In this document: piece after piece, positions 22,182-36,871 of the stretch
How positions within the stretch are numbered: the first letter of the stretch is position 1
Layout of the letters: each line of letters starts with the position of its first letter
Source of the DNA: Amphirosellinia nigrospora
Taxonomy: Eukaryota > Ascomycota > Sordariomycetes > Xylariales > Xylariaceae
DNA length: 64,000 bases
Reading direction: 5' to 3'
NCBI GenBank assembly: GCA_004123355.1
Contig: SCHM01000004.1
Location: forward strand, 4,925,017-4,989,016
The notes under the pieces: generated by a model
What the model was told of the DNA's origin: nothing
What the model saw: only the letters and a program-made list of their open reading frames with translations
The model's database searches: none
Translations under genes and position numbers: made by a program

Positions 22182-25147
22182 AGTGCTAGCTATATAAAAA
22201 AAGCCTGCTACTTTTAATAGGTTCGTTATTTACATAGGCGCCTTTTACGTTAAGGTTTAAAAAGGGTGGTAATATTAAGTATATTACTAAAGGTAATACG
22301 TAAGCGGCTTTTTTTAAGTTATATTGCTTGTATTTTTAATCGAGGTTTATTACGATTTTAATATTTTTTATTAATTTATTATTATAATATAATTATTATT
22401 TAAATTTTTTTATTATATTTATAATTTTATTTTTTTATTTAATTAAATAATTAAAACTATTACGTTTATAGTTAAACTAATAATTAAATATAATATTAAT
22501 TTTATAAATATTTTTTTTTTTATATTAAAGTTGTTTTATTTTACTTTTATAAGTTTAAAAAGAACGATATAACGTTTAAATAAATTTTTACTTTTAAATA
22601 TTAATTATAAATATTTAATAGATATTATTAAATAGATTTTAAAATTATATAAAAAGTTTAATTTATAAACTAAGTTTTTTATTTTATATTTAATTGTTTA
22701 TAGTTTTAAGCGTTATTATAAATATTTATACGCTAGTTTATTAAATAAATAATACTTTTTATATAGTTTAAAATAAATTTAGTTTTTAAGTTTAAATTAA
22801 AAATATTTATATTTATTATTATATTAGCGTTTAATAGTTATTTATGCGAAATTTATAATAAAATAAATACTTTTTTTAATATATTTTCGAAAAAATTTAA
22901 TATTATTAAATTTTTATAAGTTTTTTTTTAACGTTAGCTAAAATATTAAATACGTTTAATAGTTTAAATTTAAATAACTATTCATATAAAGTTAAATATA
23001 TAGTTTTAAAATATATAATATTTAAGTTTTATTATAAAATAATATAATATTTATTTAGTTTGTTTTAAAATTTTTAAAGTTATAATATTTTAATGCTATT
23101 TTAATTATTTAATTTTTTTATTTAAATAAACTATTTGTTTATAAATAATAAGCTATTATTATTAATAGTTTAGTTTTATAGCTTTTTATATATTTTTTAA
23201 AATTAAAAATAAATTTTTTATTTCGGTTAAAAATAATTTTTTTAGCATATTTTAATTATATAATAATAGTTATTTTATAAATATAATGCTTTATTTTTCG
23301 GCTATATATTTTTTATTACTAAATATAAATAAATATATTTATTGTTTAAATAATATAAATTATTATTTATTATATATTAAATAATAAGTTTTATTATTAT
23401 TAAATTATTATAAAGTATTATTATTTAATACTTTAAATAAAGCTAAAATAAAATTTATTATAATAATTTATATTAATAATACGTTATTTAAACAAATAAA
23501 ACAAAAACTTTTAACTAATAATTATTTGTTTATTTTATTAAGTTTATATATATTATAATATTTGAAATATTTTTTTATTTGCTAGGTTTTATTAATAATT
23601 GCGTAAAGTTTAAATACTTGTATTATTTTTTATTTTTTTAATAATATTTCTATTATATATAGTTTTATTATTTTTTTTATTATTTTATAAAATATATAAA
23701 AACGTTATATTTATATATATATATTATAAATTAATCTATTAGCTATTAAATTAAAAAATAGCTAGGTTTAAAAAATATTATTATATTATTTTGTTTATAT
23801 ATTTATATTTATTTTTTATTATATTTTTATATCGTTAAAAATTTTTACGTATTTTTTATTTTTTAAATAAACTTGTTTAAAATTATATAATATTATATTA
23901 TTTATTATTGCTTTAAATAATAATACGTAAAATATAATATTATAATTATTTTATATTATATTTAAAATAGTTATACTTTTAGTTTTTTTAAAGTTTTTAT
24001 TTAGGTTTTTTTTATTAAATATTATTTATAATTAATTAAACGTATTAAATATATAATTTAAATATTTTAATAAATAATATATTTATAATTTATATTATAT
24101 AAATATATAAAAAGTTAATTAAACGTTTTTTATATAGTTTATTATTAATATTATAAAAAGTTTAATTAATTATTTTTTTAATAGTTAAATAATCCGTTAA
24201 AATTATAATTAAATAATTATTTAATTAAATTATAATACGTAGTTTTTTTATTATTTAAACTAAGTAAGCTATTTTAACTTAAAAAGATTATATTATATTT
24301 TAGTTTTTTTTAAATATTTGTTTAAATATAATATTAAAAAAATTTTTATTAAAAAAATAATTTTACTAAAAACTTAAATATAAATATTTTATAATTAAAA
24401 TAATATTATTTTAAATTTTTTTTATAATAAAATATCGATTTATAAAAATAGTTTTTTTTAAAATTATAATAATATAGTATAATTTTATATATTATATTTT
24501 AAATTATATTAAAAAATATAATTTTAATAAAAAAAATATAATAAATATTTTAACCGTACGTTTTTTTTTTTTTTTTGTTTTTATAATAATATGTTTTGTT
24601 TTTTTTTTTATAAATAGTTACGCTTTTTTTATTTATAATAGTTTAAAAGCTAAGCGTAATAAAATATTAAGTTATAAAAAAAATTATTTATATTAATATA
24701 TTATTTAAAAAATTTTAATTATTTAAAAAAAATAAATTTATAAAATATAATAATATAATTATTAATATTAATAAATTTAAACAAGTTAATTTTAAATTTA
24801 AAAAATTAATAAAAAATATTCGATAAATAATTTTATAAAAAATATCGTAATATTTTTTTTTTAAAAAACTAAATATTATTTATAAATATTTTATATAATT
24901 TTTAGCTATATCCGAATAAATTATAATATTATCGATAAAACATTTATAAAAATATTTAAATATTTTAAATATTTTATTTATAAACTTTATATATAATAAT
25001 ATATTTTAAAATTTATTATTATTATTTATATTTTTAATATTTTAAAAATTTATTATTATAAACTTATTTTTATAATTTAAATATATAAAAAATTAATAAA
25101 AAAAATATTATATTAATAATTATAATAAAACTTTTATTTTATAATAA

Positions 25148-25381
25148 TGATACAGTCACGTACGGGGGCACTAGCCACGCAGTGGCTAGTGGGGCCCCCG
25201 TGGCTGTGGCTCGTGGGCAGGGGCCCACGTAACCCCACGTGACCCCACGTGGCCCACTGCGTGGGACCCACCTGTGTAAATAGATCCGTGGGAGTGGCCT
25301 CTAGCCACCACAACCACCACTTACTTATAGATGACCACACAATATGACATAGATTCCAGCACCCTTAGTAATCTTGTGTTA
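25148..25381. repeat. solo LTR H1, GC-rich and apparently unmutated
   Basis: 234 bp starting TGATACAGTCACG and ending CTTGTGTTA, flanked by the 5-bp duplication AATAA (25143-25147, 25382-25386). B2 at about 54395 gives the matching empty site. By hand count it is about 58% G+C inside DNA of about 10%. H2 and H3 are copies of the same sequence, differing mainly by C-to-T and G-to-A type changes. The size, TG start and 5-bp duplication fit a solo LTR; a short non-autonomous element is the alternative. An ORF on the minus strand across it is chance. Confidence 0.8.
25163..25200. other. hairpin-forming inverted repeat in H1
   Basis: Arms CACTAGCCAC (25169-25178) and GTGGCTAGTG (25182-25191) form a perfect 10-bp stem with a GCA loop. 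Outer CGGGGG (25163-25168) and CCCCCG (25195-25200) can pair further out with an unpaired step. Confidence 0.85.
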
Positions 25382-27440
25382 AATAATAAAATTATTTTTA
25401 CTTATAAAAATAATAAATAATTATTAAATATTACTATTTAGTTTAAACTATATAAATTAATAATAATATATTTTTTTTATTTTATTTTAATAAAGTTATT
25501 TTTATTAAAAATAAATTTTTATATAATAAATAAAAAATATATAAATAAATAAATTTGTTTATTTATTTTATTTTATTTTTTTTATATAAATTATTAAAAT
25601 ATTTATTTAATATATTTATATTTTTATAGCTAAATAAATAAAATCGGCTATTTATTTTAGCGCTTTAATTTTATTATTTTTTACTAAAAGTATTTTTAGT
25701 TATTTATTTAATAAAATATTAACTATATTTTTATTTTTTAAATATTGAAAAATTTTATAATTTCCCGAAGATTTTTAATAAAAAATATTTATTTTACGTA
25801 AATATATATATTTTTTTTTTACTATTTTAAATAAATTTATTAGTTATTTAATATTAAATATAAAATATATTTTAAGAATTTTTAAATATAAAAGTTTAAA
25901 TATTAATATTAAGCTTAAGTTAATATTATAAATATTATTAGCTTTTTTAATTATATTTTTTATTATATTAAAAATAATATAAATAATTTAAATAAGTTTA
26001 ATTACGTAAATATAATATTAGCTAGCTTATTAATAATTAATATGCTTTTAAGCGGGATATATTTTGCTATTATTATTATAATTACGGGCGTTATTTTAAT
26101 TTCGGTATTTAAATTAATTAAAGCGTTAATATTTTTTTTTTTAGTATTTTTTTTTATTAAAAATTAAAATAGTTAAGCTGTTTTTTATAAGATAATATTA
26201 TTTAATATAAGTTTTTATATTAAATTATTTATTATATTTATAATTATAGCTATAGCGAATATAAAAGTTTTTAACGCTTTTTTTAATAAAATTATTATAT
26301 AGTTAATATATTTGTTTTTTTATATTTGCCCGATTTTTATTTTTTTATTAATTTTAATTAGTTTATTAAAATATTTTTTATAAATATTATTTGCGGGGTT
26401 TTTATATTAATTAAAATATTTATAGTAGCTAAGCTTATTTTATTTATAAAAAAGCAAAAGTTTTAATTAATAAATAATATTTTATAATTTATAGTTATAT
26501 AAGCTAATTTTTTACTATTTAAATATATTTTATTTTATTATTATTTTTTTTATATATTCGAATATTTTTATAATTATATTAAAGTTTATTATAAAGTTTT
26601 TTAATTCGGAAAATAATATATATTTAATATATAATATATATTTATTTTTATAAAAAAAAAATTATTATTAATTAATATATTTATTATAAGTTTTTTTACG
26701 ATTTAATTATAATAATATAATTTTTATATTATAGTTTTATTTTTAGTATTTATATTTTTAAAATAAAATATAAAATATATTTATTTTTTAGTTTAATTTT
26801 TTTTAGTTTTAAGTTTTTAATAATATTTTTTTTTTATTTAATTATATATTTTAATATATTAAAAAACTTACGATTAATATAAGTTATATTTATTTTTAAG
26901 TTATTATATATTTTTATATTTTCGTTTTTATATAAACTTTTAGTTTTAAACTAATAATAAATATATTTAAAATATATAAAGTTTTTTTTATATTATACGC
27001 TAGTGCTTTTTTTATTTTAATTTTATTATTTAATATTTATTTAGCTTTAGTTTATATTTATTTATTTAGTTTAAGCTTTTTTATTAATTAAAGCTTTTTA
27101 AGTATTTTTTTATTTTTTTAATTAAATATAATATTAAATTAATATATTGTTTTTTTTTATATTTTTTAATAATATTTAAAATAATTAAACAGTTAATTAT
27201 AAAAAAAGAAAAATTTATTATAATATTTATAGTTTATTTTTTAAAGTTTAATAAAAATAAATATTAATTTTTTTTAGTATTAGTTTTAAATAGCACTTTA
27301 AAAGTGCTCGATTTTTTTTTTATGTTTCGGAATTTAATATAATATTTATAGCAAATAAAGTTTTAATTTAACTAATATATAATATTAGTTATATTTTTAT
27401 TTTTATTTTTAAATATATAATAATCGGTTAATTATTTATT

Positions 27441-27660
27441 ATTATTGTTTAATATATACGTAATTTATTATTTTTTATTATAGTTATTATAATTATTATA
27501 TTATTTATTTTAATTATTATATTTATAGTTATTATTACGTTTATTATATTTATTATAGTTATTATTTTTATTACGATTATTATTTCGCTAGTTATAACTA
27601 TTTTTATGTTTATTATTTTAGTTATAATTATATATTTTTTTTAATCGGTTTAAGTTATAT
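27441..27660 (-). repeat. low-complexity block inside B1
   Basis: A run of near-trinucleotide TTA/TAT words with interspersed ACG and CG. On the minus strand it reads as A-rich repeats of the kind left by Asn/His/Arg-rich coding DNA. It might be the tail of a former gag region; inferred only. Confidence 0.35.
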
Positions 27661-29875
27661 TTATTAGTATTATTTTTCGATAATAGTTTAATTAATAGTT
27701 TTAATAATATTATTTATTTTAATATAAATTGTTTTATTTTATTTATAGTTATTATATTATAAATTTTTATTAAAACTATTATAATATAATTAATATTTAT
27801 TAAAAAATCGATTATATAATCGGTTATATAATTCGTTATATATAAAGCTATATTTATTATTAATATTTTATTTATATTTATAAAATAAACGATATTTTAT
27901 TAAAAATAAAAATCTAATAAAATTATTAAATAAATATAAGTTTTTATTTTTATAGCTAATAATTTTTTAAGCTAAGTTTTATATATTGTTTTAATTTTTA
28001 TTAATTTATTATATATATTTATTAAATTTTTAATTATTTTAAAATAGTTTAAAAATTGTTTTAATTTTATTTATATATTATTATATATTTATAATATTAT
28101 TTTTCGTTAATTTAAATTATTATTATTTATAAGTTTTATAATTTAAACGTATTATAGTTTTTTTATATATATTAAAAAAAAATATTTATTTCGATAAATA
28201 TTATATATAATAAGTTTGTTTTTTTTAAATCGTTTAATTATAATGTTAAAATTAAAAAAAAATTATTTTTTTAATTTTTATAGGATTTTTATTTTTTTTT
28301 TTTTATTTTTTCGTTTTTTCGATTATTATAATTTATTATTTTATTAAAAATTATAAAATTTATTAATAAAGTTTAAAATAATAAAAAGATTTATTATTTA
28401 TTAATAAATTTATTTTAAAGTTTTCGAAAAATAATTTAATATAGTTTTTTAAAAGTTAAAATATTAATAAATATAATATTTTTTTTATAATTATTTTTAA
28501 ATTATTTAAAATTATATAAAAAGTTAAAAAATATTAATATTATTTTATTTAAGTTTATTTATATTTGCTAATATTATTAAAGCTATAAAATTAATATTAT
28601 TTTTTACGTTTTTATTTAAAATAAAATGTTTTTTTTATTTAATAAGTTATTTAAATCCGAATTTAAGTTTAAACTAAAATCTAAAAAGTTTATTTTTTAG
28701 TTATTTTAATAATTTTTATATAAATAAATATATTATAAATAAATATAATTATTAGTATTATTTTTTTTAATTGTTATTTATAATAACGTTTTTTTATTAT
28801 ATTTTTTTTAATATATATTTAAAGACTTTTGTTTTTTATTTTTTAGGATATTTATATTTATTAGTTTAATTGTCGATTATTTATTAGCTAAATTATTTAA
28901 TTATTTATTAGTTAAATTGTTTAATTTTATTAAAATATTTTTATTTTATATAAAATATTATATATTTTTATATAAATTATTAAATATTATAACGTTATAT
29001 TTATTTATTTTATTTTAGCTTTATATAAATTTAATAAAGTTATTAATATTTTTATTTTGTTTAATTATATTAATATATATTTATTATAAAGCTTTATATA
29101 TTTAAGTTTTTTAATTAATTAATTTATTGTTTAATTATTTATTTTTAATTTTATAAATAATATTAAAAGTTTTAATTAAGCTATTATTAATATAAATATA
29201 AATTATTTTGTTTTTTTTTTTATAATATAGATTTTATTTTAGTATAAATTTTATTTTTTAAACTATAAATTTTTTTTATTTTTTAATATAATATTAAGCA
29301 TAAGCTTTTTTAATATAATAAATAAAGCGAATATAAACTATAAATAATAAAAATTAAAAAGAATTAAGAATTAAATATATACTACGTTTAAATAAGCTAG
29401 CAAAATTATTTATTATGTTTATTTTATAATATTTAATACGTTTGTTTTATATTATAAAATAAAATATAAAAATATATTATTAAGTTTATTAATGTTTTAT
29501 AAGTTTATATTAAAATATACGCTTTATTATTTTAGTTAAACGTATTATTATAAATTAACCGAAGTTTATATTTTAATAATAATTTTAATTTCGGACTTTA
29601 AATATATTATTTATATATAACTATAAAAATATTTAGTTTTAATAAAAAATAAAAAAAATAAAAGTATACTAAAATATTTGCTAATATTTGTTTAAAAACG
29701 TTAGTTTATTAAAATAATAACGTTTTTAACAATAGTTAAATAGCGAATTAAATAATTTATTAATAATTTTTTTAACGGATTTATATTATTAAAATAATAA
29801 TAATTATTAGAAAAAACTAATTAATAATAATAATAGTTTAATATAATCCGTATAATAAAACAATAAAAATATTAT

Positions 29876-30089
29876 TAATATATAAAATATAAATAAAATT
29901 TATATATTAAAATAAAATAAAAAAAATTTTTAAATTTATATAAATTTTATAAGTTTAAATACTATTTATATATATATATATATAATAAAGCTATACGTAT
30001 AAACTAAGCGCTAGTTACGCGGTAGCTAGTACGCGCTTACTAAGGTAAATATATGCGCGTACGCGTATATTTTTTACTCGCGCGTATTA
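29876..30089 (-). repeat. LTR of B1, right copy
   Basis: 214 bp, aligns end to end with 21967-22181 and 44130-44342; intermediate level of C/G loss. Confidence 0.85.
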
Positions 30090-32760
30090 ATTATTTATTA
30101 GCTAAAATATTATAAAATAATATTACGTTTTTTTTTAGCTTTTTATATTGTTAAGTTTTTTTATTTTTTAATAAAGGGTTAATTAATATATTATTTTATT
30201 AAAGTAATATAATATTAAAAAATTATATTTTAAAAAAAAATTAATTTATTTAGTTTATTTTAAATTAAAATATTATTTTTACTAAAAAACTTTAATATTT
30301 AATTATTAATAAATATTAAAAAAAACTTATTATAGCTTTTAATTAATTTAAGTTTTTATTTTTTAAAATATAATATAATTATTAATTTTATTATAAATAT
30401 TATAGTTTAATTTAATATTATAAAATATTTTAAAAAATATATTATAAAATATTAAATTTATTATATAATTATAATAATATATTAAACTAACGTTAAATAA
30501 ATCGGTTTTAATTTTATTAATAAATTATAATTAAAATATTTTAATAAAAAAAACTTTATTAAAGTTTTTTTAAACTAATAAAATAATTTTTATATTTTTT
30601 AATTTATTCGAAAAATATATTTTTTTATATTAATCGGTTTAAAAGCGTTATAAATAACTTTAAATATTAATAAAATTTTAATAAAAATTATAAAATCCTA
30701 AAAAAAATTATATATTTTTAACTAATATAAAGTTTTTTTTTAATATAACGTTAATTTTAATAAAATTTACTCGAATTTTTTAATATTAATAATATAGTTT
30801 AAAAATTTAATTATAATAATATAAAATTTAAATTTTTTTAAATTAATTTATAATTTTATTTAAATTAATCGTTTAATATATAATATATATAAATAATATA
30901 TTTTTTATTATTTTTAAATAAATAATAATATTATTATATAAATATTATAAAAATTATTAAAAAATTAAATAATATATTATTAATATATATTAAAATATCG
31001 AAAATTTATTAATAAAACTAAATAATAATATTAATAAGTTTTTTATTTATTAAAATTTAATTTTTAAAAAATATTTTTTTAAAATATATTTTATTAATAA
31101 TAATTAAAATATTTATTATTAAAATTAATTATTATATTTTATTAGTATTAAGCTTAAATAGTTAAATAAAATTATTATTATTATTATTTAATTTTAAAAT
31201 AAAATAAAAATTTGTTTAAATAAAAAAAAAAAATAAAAAAAAAAAAATTATAATAATAAACTTTTATATTTTTTTTTATAAATTTTATATTAGTTATAAT
31301 TAATTATTATAATAATAAACTATTTAAAAATAATATTTTATATAAATATTAAAATTAATATTTTTTTTAAATATTTTAATATAGTTTTAATAATTAATTA
31401 AAAAAATAGCTTATTTTAAACTTTTTTTTTTATTTAGTTTATTAAATTTAATTTTATTAGTTAAATAAATAAAATAGTTTAAAATTTAAAAAATTTAGCT
31501 AATATATATTAATTAAAACTAAATAATTAAAAATTAGCTTTAGTTTTTTATTATAATTAATATTAATATAAATTTTTTCGAAATATTTTAAAATAGTTTT
31601 TAAATTAATAAATATATTAAAATAATTAAATAAAAAAAAAAAAATTATTAGCTATATAATTTTTAACGTAAATTTTAATATTAATTATTTTAGCTATATT
31701 ATTATAAAACTAATTAGCGTTAAATTTAAAACAATTTTATATAATTTAAATTTATATTTTAAATTTATTTTTATTTTTAATTATATTATTATAAAAATAA
31801 ATATTAATATTTTAGCTATATATTAATTATTTTTTTATTATTTAATAAAATAAAAATTATTTTATAACGACTTAATAAATTAACTATTTATTAGTTCGAA
31901 ATATTTAAATTATTTTAAATATAATTATATTATTTAATTATTTTTTATAATTTATTTAATAATTAATTAATAGTTTATTAATTAATTATTATTAGCTAAA
32001 ATATTTTTAATTATAAATTAAAAAACATTAATATATATATAAAATAATATATATTTTATTATAAAAAACAATAATTTTATTTTATTTTTTTATTAATTAA
32101 ATAAAACTTTATTTTATTTATTTAATTTTTTAATAAATATATATAAATTAATAATAAAATAATAATAAATTATTATTAAGAAAAAATATATTTTTATTTT
32201 TTAAAAAATAATAATAAAATCGTTATATATATTATTTATATTAATTTAATCTATATTTTTATTAAAATTAAACTAAATTATTTTATTATAATATATTATT
32301 AGTTAAAATAAAACTAAACTTAACGTTTTTATTTATAGTTTTATTAATTATTAATTAAATATTAAACTATTTAATTAAAACTATAATATTTATATTAAAT
32401 TTTTATTTTTTAAATATAATTTTTAATAATATTATAAACTATTATATTAAATTAATTAAAAATAGTTAGCTTTTATAGCTTATTATTATAATTTTTATAT
32501 AGTTTAAAAAACTAAAATAAATATATTTTTTTATTATTTATTAAAGTTTTATTATAAAAAACTTATTGTTTTAAATATTTAAAATAAATAAATTTAAAAT
32601 ATTAATAATAACTTTAATATATATAGTTATACGCGCTTATTATTTTAGTTTTTTTTAAAAAACATTTTAATATTTTTAAATTAAATTAATTGTTTAATTT
32701 AATTAAAAAATATTATAAAAATAATTTAATACTTTATAATATTTTAAATAATTTATAAAT

Positions 32761-33038
32761 AATTATATTTATATATTAAAAAAAATAAAACTTTAATATA
32801 TATAATATATATATAAAATCTATAAATAAAAAAAAAAAAATTTAAATTTATAATATAAATAACTATTTAAATACTTATATAAAACAACTATATTTATTAT
32901 TAATATTTGCTTTTATTATTATAATAATATTTATTATAAATAATAATTATAATTATTATAAATAATAATATTATAAATAAAAATAAATATTATAGTTAAT
33001 AATAAATATAATTATTAAAACTTATAAAATTTATAACT
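32761..33038 (-). repeat. LTR of element A1, right copy
   Basis: Aligns to the left LTR of A1; immediately followed by the TAATA target duplication. Confidence 0.8.
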
Positions 33039-33043
33039 TAATA

Positions 33044-36000
33044 TTAATTATATAGCTATTATAATTAATATAATATTAATAAAATTATATTTATAAATAA
33101 ATTAATAAATTTTATTATTATTTTATAATAACGTTTAATAAAACTAATAATATATTATTAATTTTATATAAAAAATAATATTTTTATTTTTAATTATTAA
33201 TATTATTAATATTTAGTTTTAAATATTTTTTTAATAATATAATATATAATTTTATTTAAATATTAAAATTATATTATTATTAAAAAATTAATATATAATA
33301 TTAAAAAACTTTTTAAACTTAAGTTTTTAAAAATATATTTTATTTTAAATATTAAAAAATTTAAATTTTTTAAAATATAATTAATAATAATATTTATATT
33401 TATATTAAAAAAGCTTTTAAAATAGCTAAATTTATTAAAATTATTAAAGTTATAATATTTAAATAAATAAAAATAAAATTAATATATTTAAAATAAAATA
33501 ATTTAAAAGTTTTGTTATAAATAATAATAATAAATAAAACTAAATATAAAGCTTATTTTTTTAATTTAAAAATATAAAATTTTTTATAAAATTTTAATAA
33601 ACTTTATAAAATATATATTTAATTTTTATATTTTTTATATTTATTATTTTTAAAAAACTTTATAATATAAATAAAACTATAATTTATTTGTTTAAATTTT
33701 ATAAAAAAAATAACTAAATAAAAAAAAGGTTTTTTATTAAAAATAATTTTTAGCTTTTATTTTTAAAAAAAAATTCGGTTATTTTAATTAAAAACTTTTT
33801 ATTTATTTATATTAATTATTATATTATAATTATAAATTATATATAAGTTATTATATTTTATATAATTACTATATTTATATTAAAATTAATATTTATTTTA
33901 TATATATTAAAAAAAAAAAAATTTAGTTTATAATTTTATTTTAATATTAAAACATTTTTAAAAATTATATAATTTTATTATTATTAAAAAAAATATTTTT
34001 TAATTTATTAGTTTATTTTAATTATAATTTAATAAATTTATAGTTTTTAAAAACTTTTAAATAAATATTAATTTTTTTAACGTAAAGTTTTTTTGTTTAA
34101 ATAAATATACTTATTTAAATTTTATTATAATTATAGTTTTTATTTAATATTTAATATTATATATAATTTATAAAAATTTAATATTATTTTTATTTTATAA
34201 AATATTAAAATAATTATTAATATTTAATTATATAATAATAATTATTTATTTAGTTTAATATTATAAAATAAATTTTTATAATAATAGTTATTTTAAATTT
34301 TATTAAATATATTATAAAATATAGTTATAATTTTAATATATATAATAATAAAAATAAAAATAGTTTTTTTTTAAATAAAATATAATTTATATATTATATT
34401 TTTAATTAACTTTTATATAAATTTAATTTATATTTATAATTTTTATTAAAAGTTATTAAATAATAAATAATTTATATTTTTTAAATATAAAATATTTAAA
34501 AAAAAAAAAAACTTAATTATAAATATTAATTAATTAATATATTTAAAAACTTTTTATTATAATTAAATAATAATTTAAATATTTATTTATTAGTTTAAAT
34601 TTATAAATATATAATTTTAAAAAGTTTTTTAATTATAAATATAATAATAATATTAGTTTTATTATTTTTTTAATATATATATTTAAATAAATATTTTATT
34701 AAATAAAAACTATATTATTAAAATAGCTAATTAAAGCCTAAAATTTTTAATTAAATAAAAAATATTTATTTTTTTAAATTTATTTTTAAAAAGTTTTTAT
34801 AAAAAAATTTATTAGCTATATAATTTATATTATAAATAAATTTAAATTAAAAACCGTTTTATTAAATATTATAAAAAATATTTATAATATAAATTAATAA
34901 TTATATATTTATTTTAAAATTATTATAATATTATAATATTTTATTTTAAGTTTATATTATTTAAATTTATAATTAAAATAAAATATTAACTAGTTTTAAA
35001 AAAGCTTTTACGAATAATTTTATTTTAAAAACTATTTTAAACTTATTATTTAATAATTTAAAAATTATTTATTTTATTAAAGCTTAATTTAATAATATTT
35101 AATTTTTATTATATTTTAAAAGCTTAAATATTAAAGTTTTTTTTATATAATAATAATAACTTATTTAAATTTTTTAATATTTATTAAACTATTTTTTAAA
35201 ATAATTTTTTTAATAAATTAAACTATAATATTAATATTATTAATATTATATAGTTAAATTTATTAAATAATTAAAAATAAATATATAATAGTTTTAAATT
35301 AATTATAATAAATATAGTTTTTAAGTTTATAAAGTTTTTTTTTTAAACGTTTAAGCTATTTTAAAGTTTTATTTAAATATATTAATAAAATTAAACTTTT
35401 ATCGAAAAAAGCTTAAAATATTATAAAAATTAATATATTTTATAAAAAAACTTATAAATTTTTTTATAAAAAGTTTTTTATTTTTTTTTAAATAAAAATA
35501 AATAATTAATAAAAATATATAACGTTATTAATTAATATTTAAAAAAAATATATTTTTATTATTAACTAATATTTAAAAAAAAAATATTTTTACTATTAAT
35601 TAATATTTAAAAAAAGTATACTTTTATTATTAATTAATATTTAAAAAAAGCATATTTTTACGCTTTATTTTATTATAGCTAATAAAAAACTATAATTTTA
35701 ACTTTTAGCTTAAAATTATAGTTTAATTATAAAATAATATTATAATTTTAGTTTATATAATTATTATTAATATAATAAATAAATAATATAATATAAAATT
35801 AACTATAATAATTAAATTATATATAAATATAATTATATTTTAATTTAATTATATAAAAAAAAATTATTATAATTAATAATAAATTAAAATAAAATAATAA
35901 GTTTAATTATATATAAATTATTTAAAAAAACTAAGCTAATATAACTAATAATTATAATTTTATTATATTTATTAAAATAAACATATAAATCTTAAAAACT

Positions 36001-36360
36001 TAAACATTTTACTTTTAAATTAAAAAGCTTTTAATATAATAATTTAATAAAATTATTATTTTTAATAATTATTTTTTTTTATAAAATAAAATAATTAAAA
36101 GTTTTTATAAAAAAGCTTATATTATTTATATTAATATAATTAGTTTTTTTTATTAATTTTTACTTTATTTTAATTATAAAAATGAATTTATTATTATTAA
36201 TTTTATAATATAAAATAATTTAAAATTATATTAATAAAATATATAAATTTTTTTAATTATATTTAAAAATATATAAATTAATTTTTTTATTTTTATTTTT
36301 GTTTTTATTATTTTATTAATAATATTATTATTTTTATTAAGTTTTTAGATTTTATATAAT
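33044..36360. mobile_element. mutated repeat segment J between A1 and H2
   Basis: About 3.3 kb of AT-rich DNA. It may be the other half of the element that A1 split (segment F). No ends identified, apart from a tandem array near its right side. Broken throughout; family not assignable. Confidence 0.4.
35525..35660. repeat. tandem repeat, about 4 units of ~35 bp
   Basis: The words TTATTAATTAATATTT followed by an A tract and TATTTTTA recur four times with small differences. Confidence 0.7.
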
Positions 36361-36582
36361 TAATATAGTTATATATAAAAGCACTAGCTATGTAATAGTT
36401 AATAAAAACCCTAGGGCTATAGTTTATAAGTAAAAGCTTATATGACCTTATGTAATTTATTGCGTAGGTTTTACTTATATAAATAAATTTATAGTAATGG
36501 CTTTTAGCTATTATTATTACTATTTAATTATATATTACTATATAATATAATATAAATTTTAGTACTTTTAAAATTTATATTA
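36361..36582. repeat. LTR copy H2, heavily mutated
   Basis: Aligns over its length with H1: it begins TAATATAGTTATATATAAAA where H1 has TGATACAGTCACGTACGGGG, and ends TTTATATTA. Nearly all differences are transitions of the RIP type. A few C/G words survive (AACCCTAGGGC, TTGCGTAGG). Confidence 0.8.
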
Positions 36583-36600
36583 AATAATATTTTTATTAAA

Positions 36601-36871
36601 AGTTATGCTTTATATATTTAAAAAAATAAAGTTTTAGTATATATAATATATTATATATAAAATCTATAAATAAAGTAAAAAAAAAAAAAAGTTTAAGTTT
36701 ACGTTATAAATAGCTGTTTAAATACTCGCGTAAAGTAGCTATATTTACTATTAATGCTTGCTTTTATTTATTATATTCTATTTATTATAAATAGTAGTTA
36801 TTATAAGTAGAAATTATAAGTGCTATAGCTAGTAATAAAGCATAGCTATTAAAGCTTATAAATTTATAATT
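36601..36871 (-). repeat. LTR of A2, left copy
   Basis: About 271 bp; starts AGTTATGCTTTATATA, ends near TTTATAATT. Keeps slightly more G/C than the A1 copies. Confidence 0.82.

Larger units (their letters stand above)
21967..30089 (-). mobile_element. LTR retrotransposon B1 (fossil), inserted in A1 and itself carrying H1
   Basis: LTRs at 21967-22181 and 29876-30089 start TAATAT and end GCGTATTA. The target duplication is ATTAT (21962-21966 and 30090-30094). A2 at about 38655-38670 shows the corresponding uninterrupted site, which confirms the insertion. Length about 8.1 kb, 7.9 kb without H1. A T-rich plus strand and a low-complexity block at 27441-27660 suggest minus-strand coding. Fully mutated and non-coding; younger than A1. 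Confidence 0.85.
19795..33038 (-). mobile_element. LTR retrotransposon A1 (fossil), interrupted by B1
   Basis: LTRs at 19795-20089 and 32761-33038 align along their length and to those of A2. Termini are AGTTAT...ATAACT. The 5-bp target duplication is TAATA (19790-19794 and 33039-33043). Without B1 and its duplicated target the element is about 5.1 kb. It is fully mutated by RIP and has no coding capacity. The coding strand is inferred as minus because the plus strand is T-rich; superfamily not assignable by eye. Confidence 0.82.

Noticed and set aside
25134-25340. 68-codon minus-strand ORF over H1, rich in Trp/Pro/Thr
   Set aside because: It lies in the only GC-rich stretch of the island, follows the LTR palindromes and has no start context or family; a by-product of unmutated LTR sequence.
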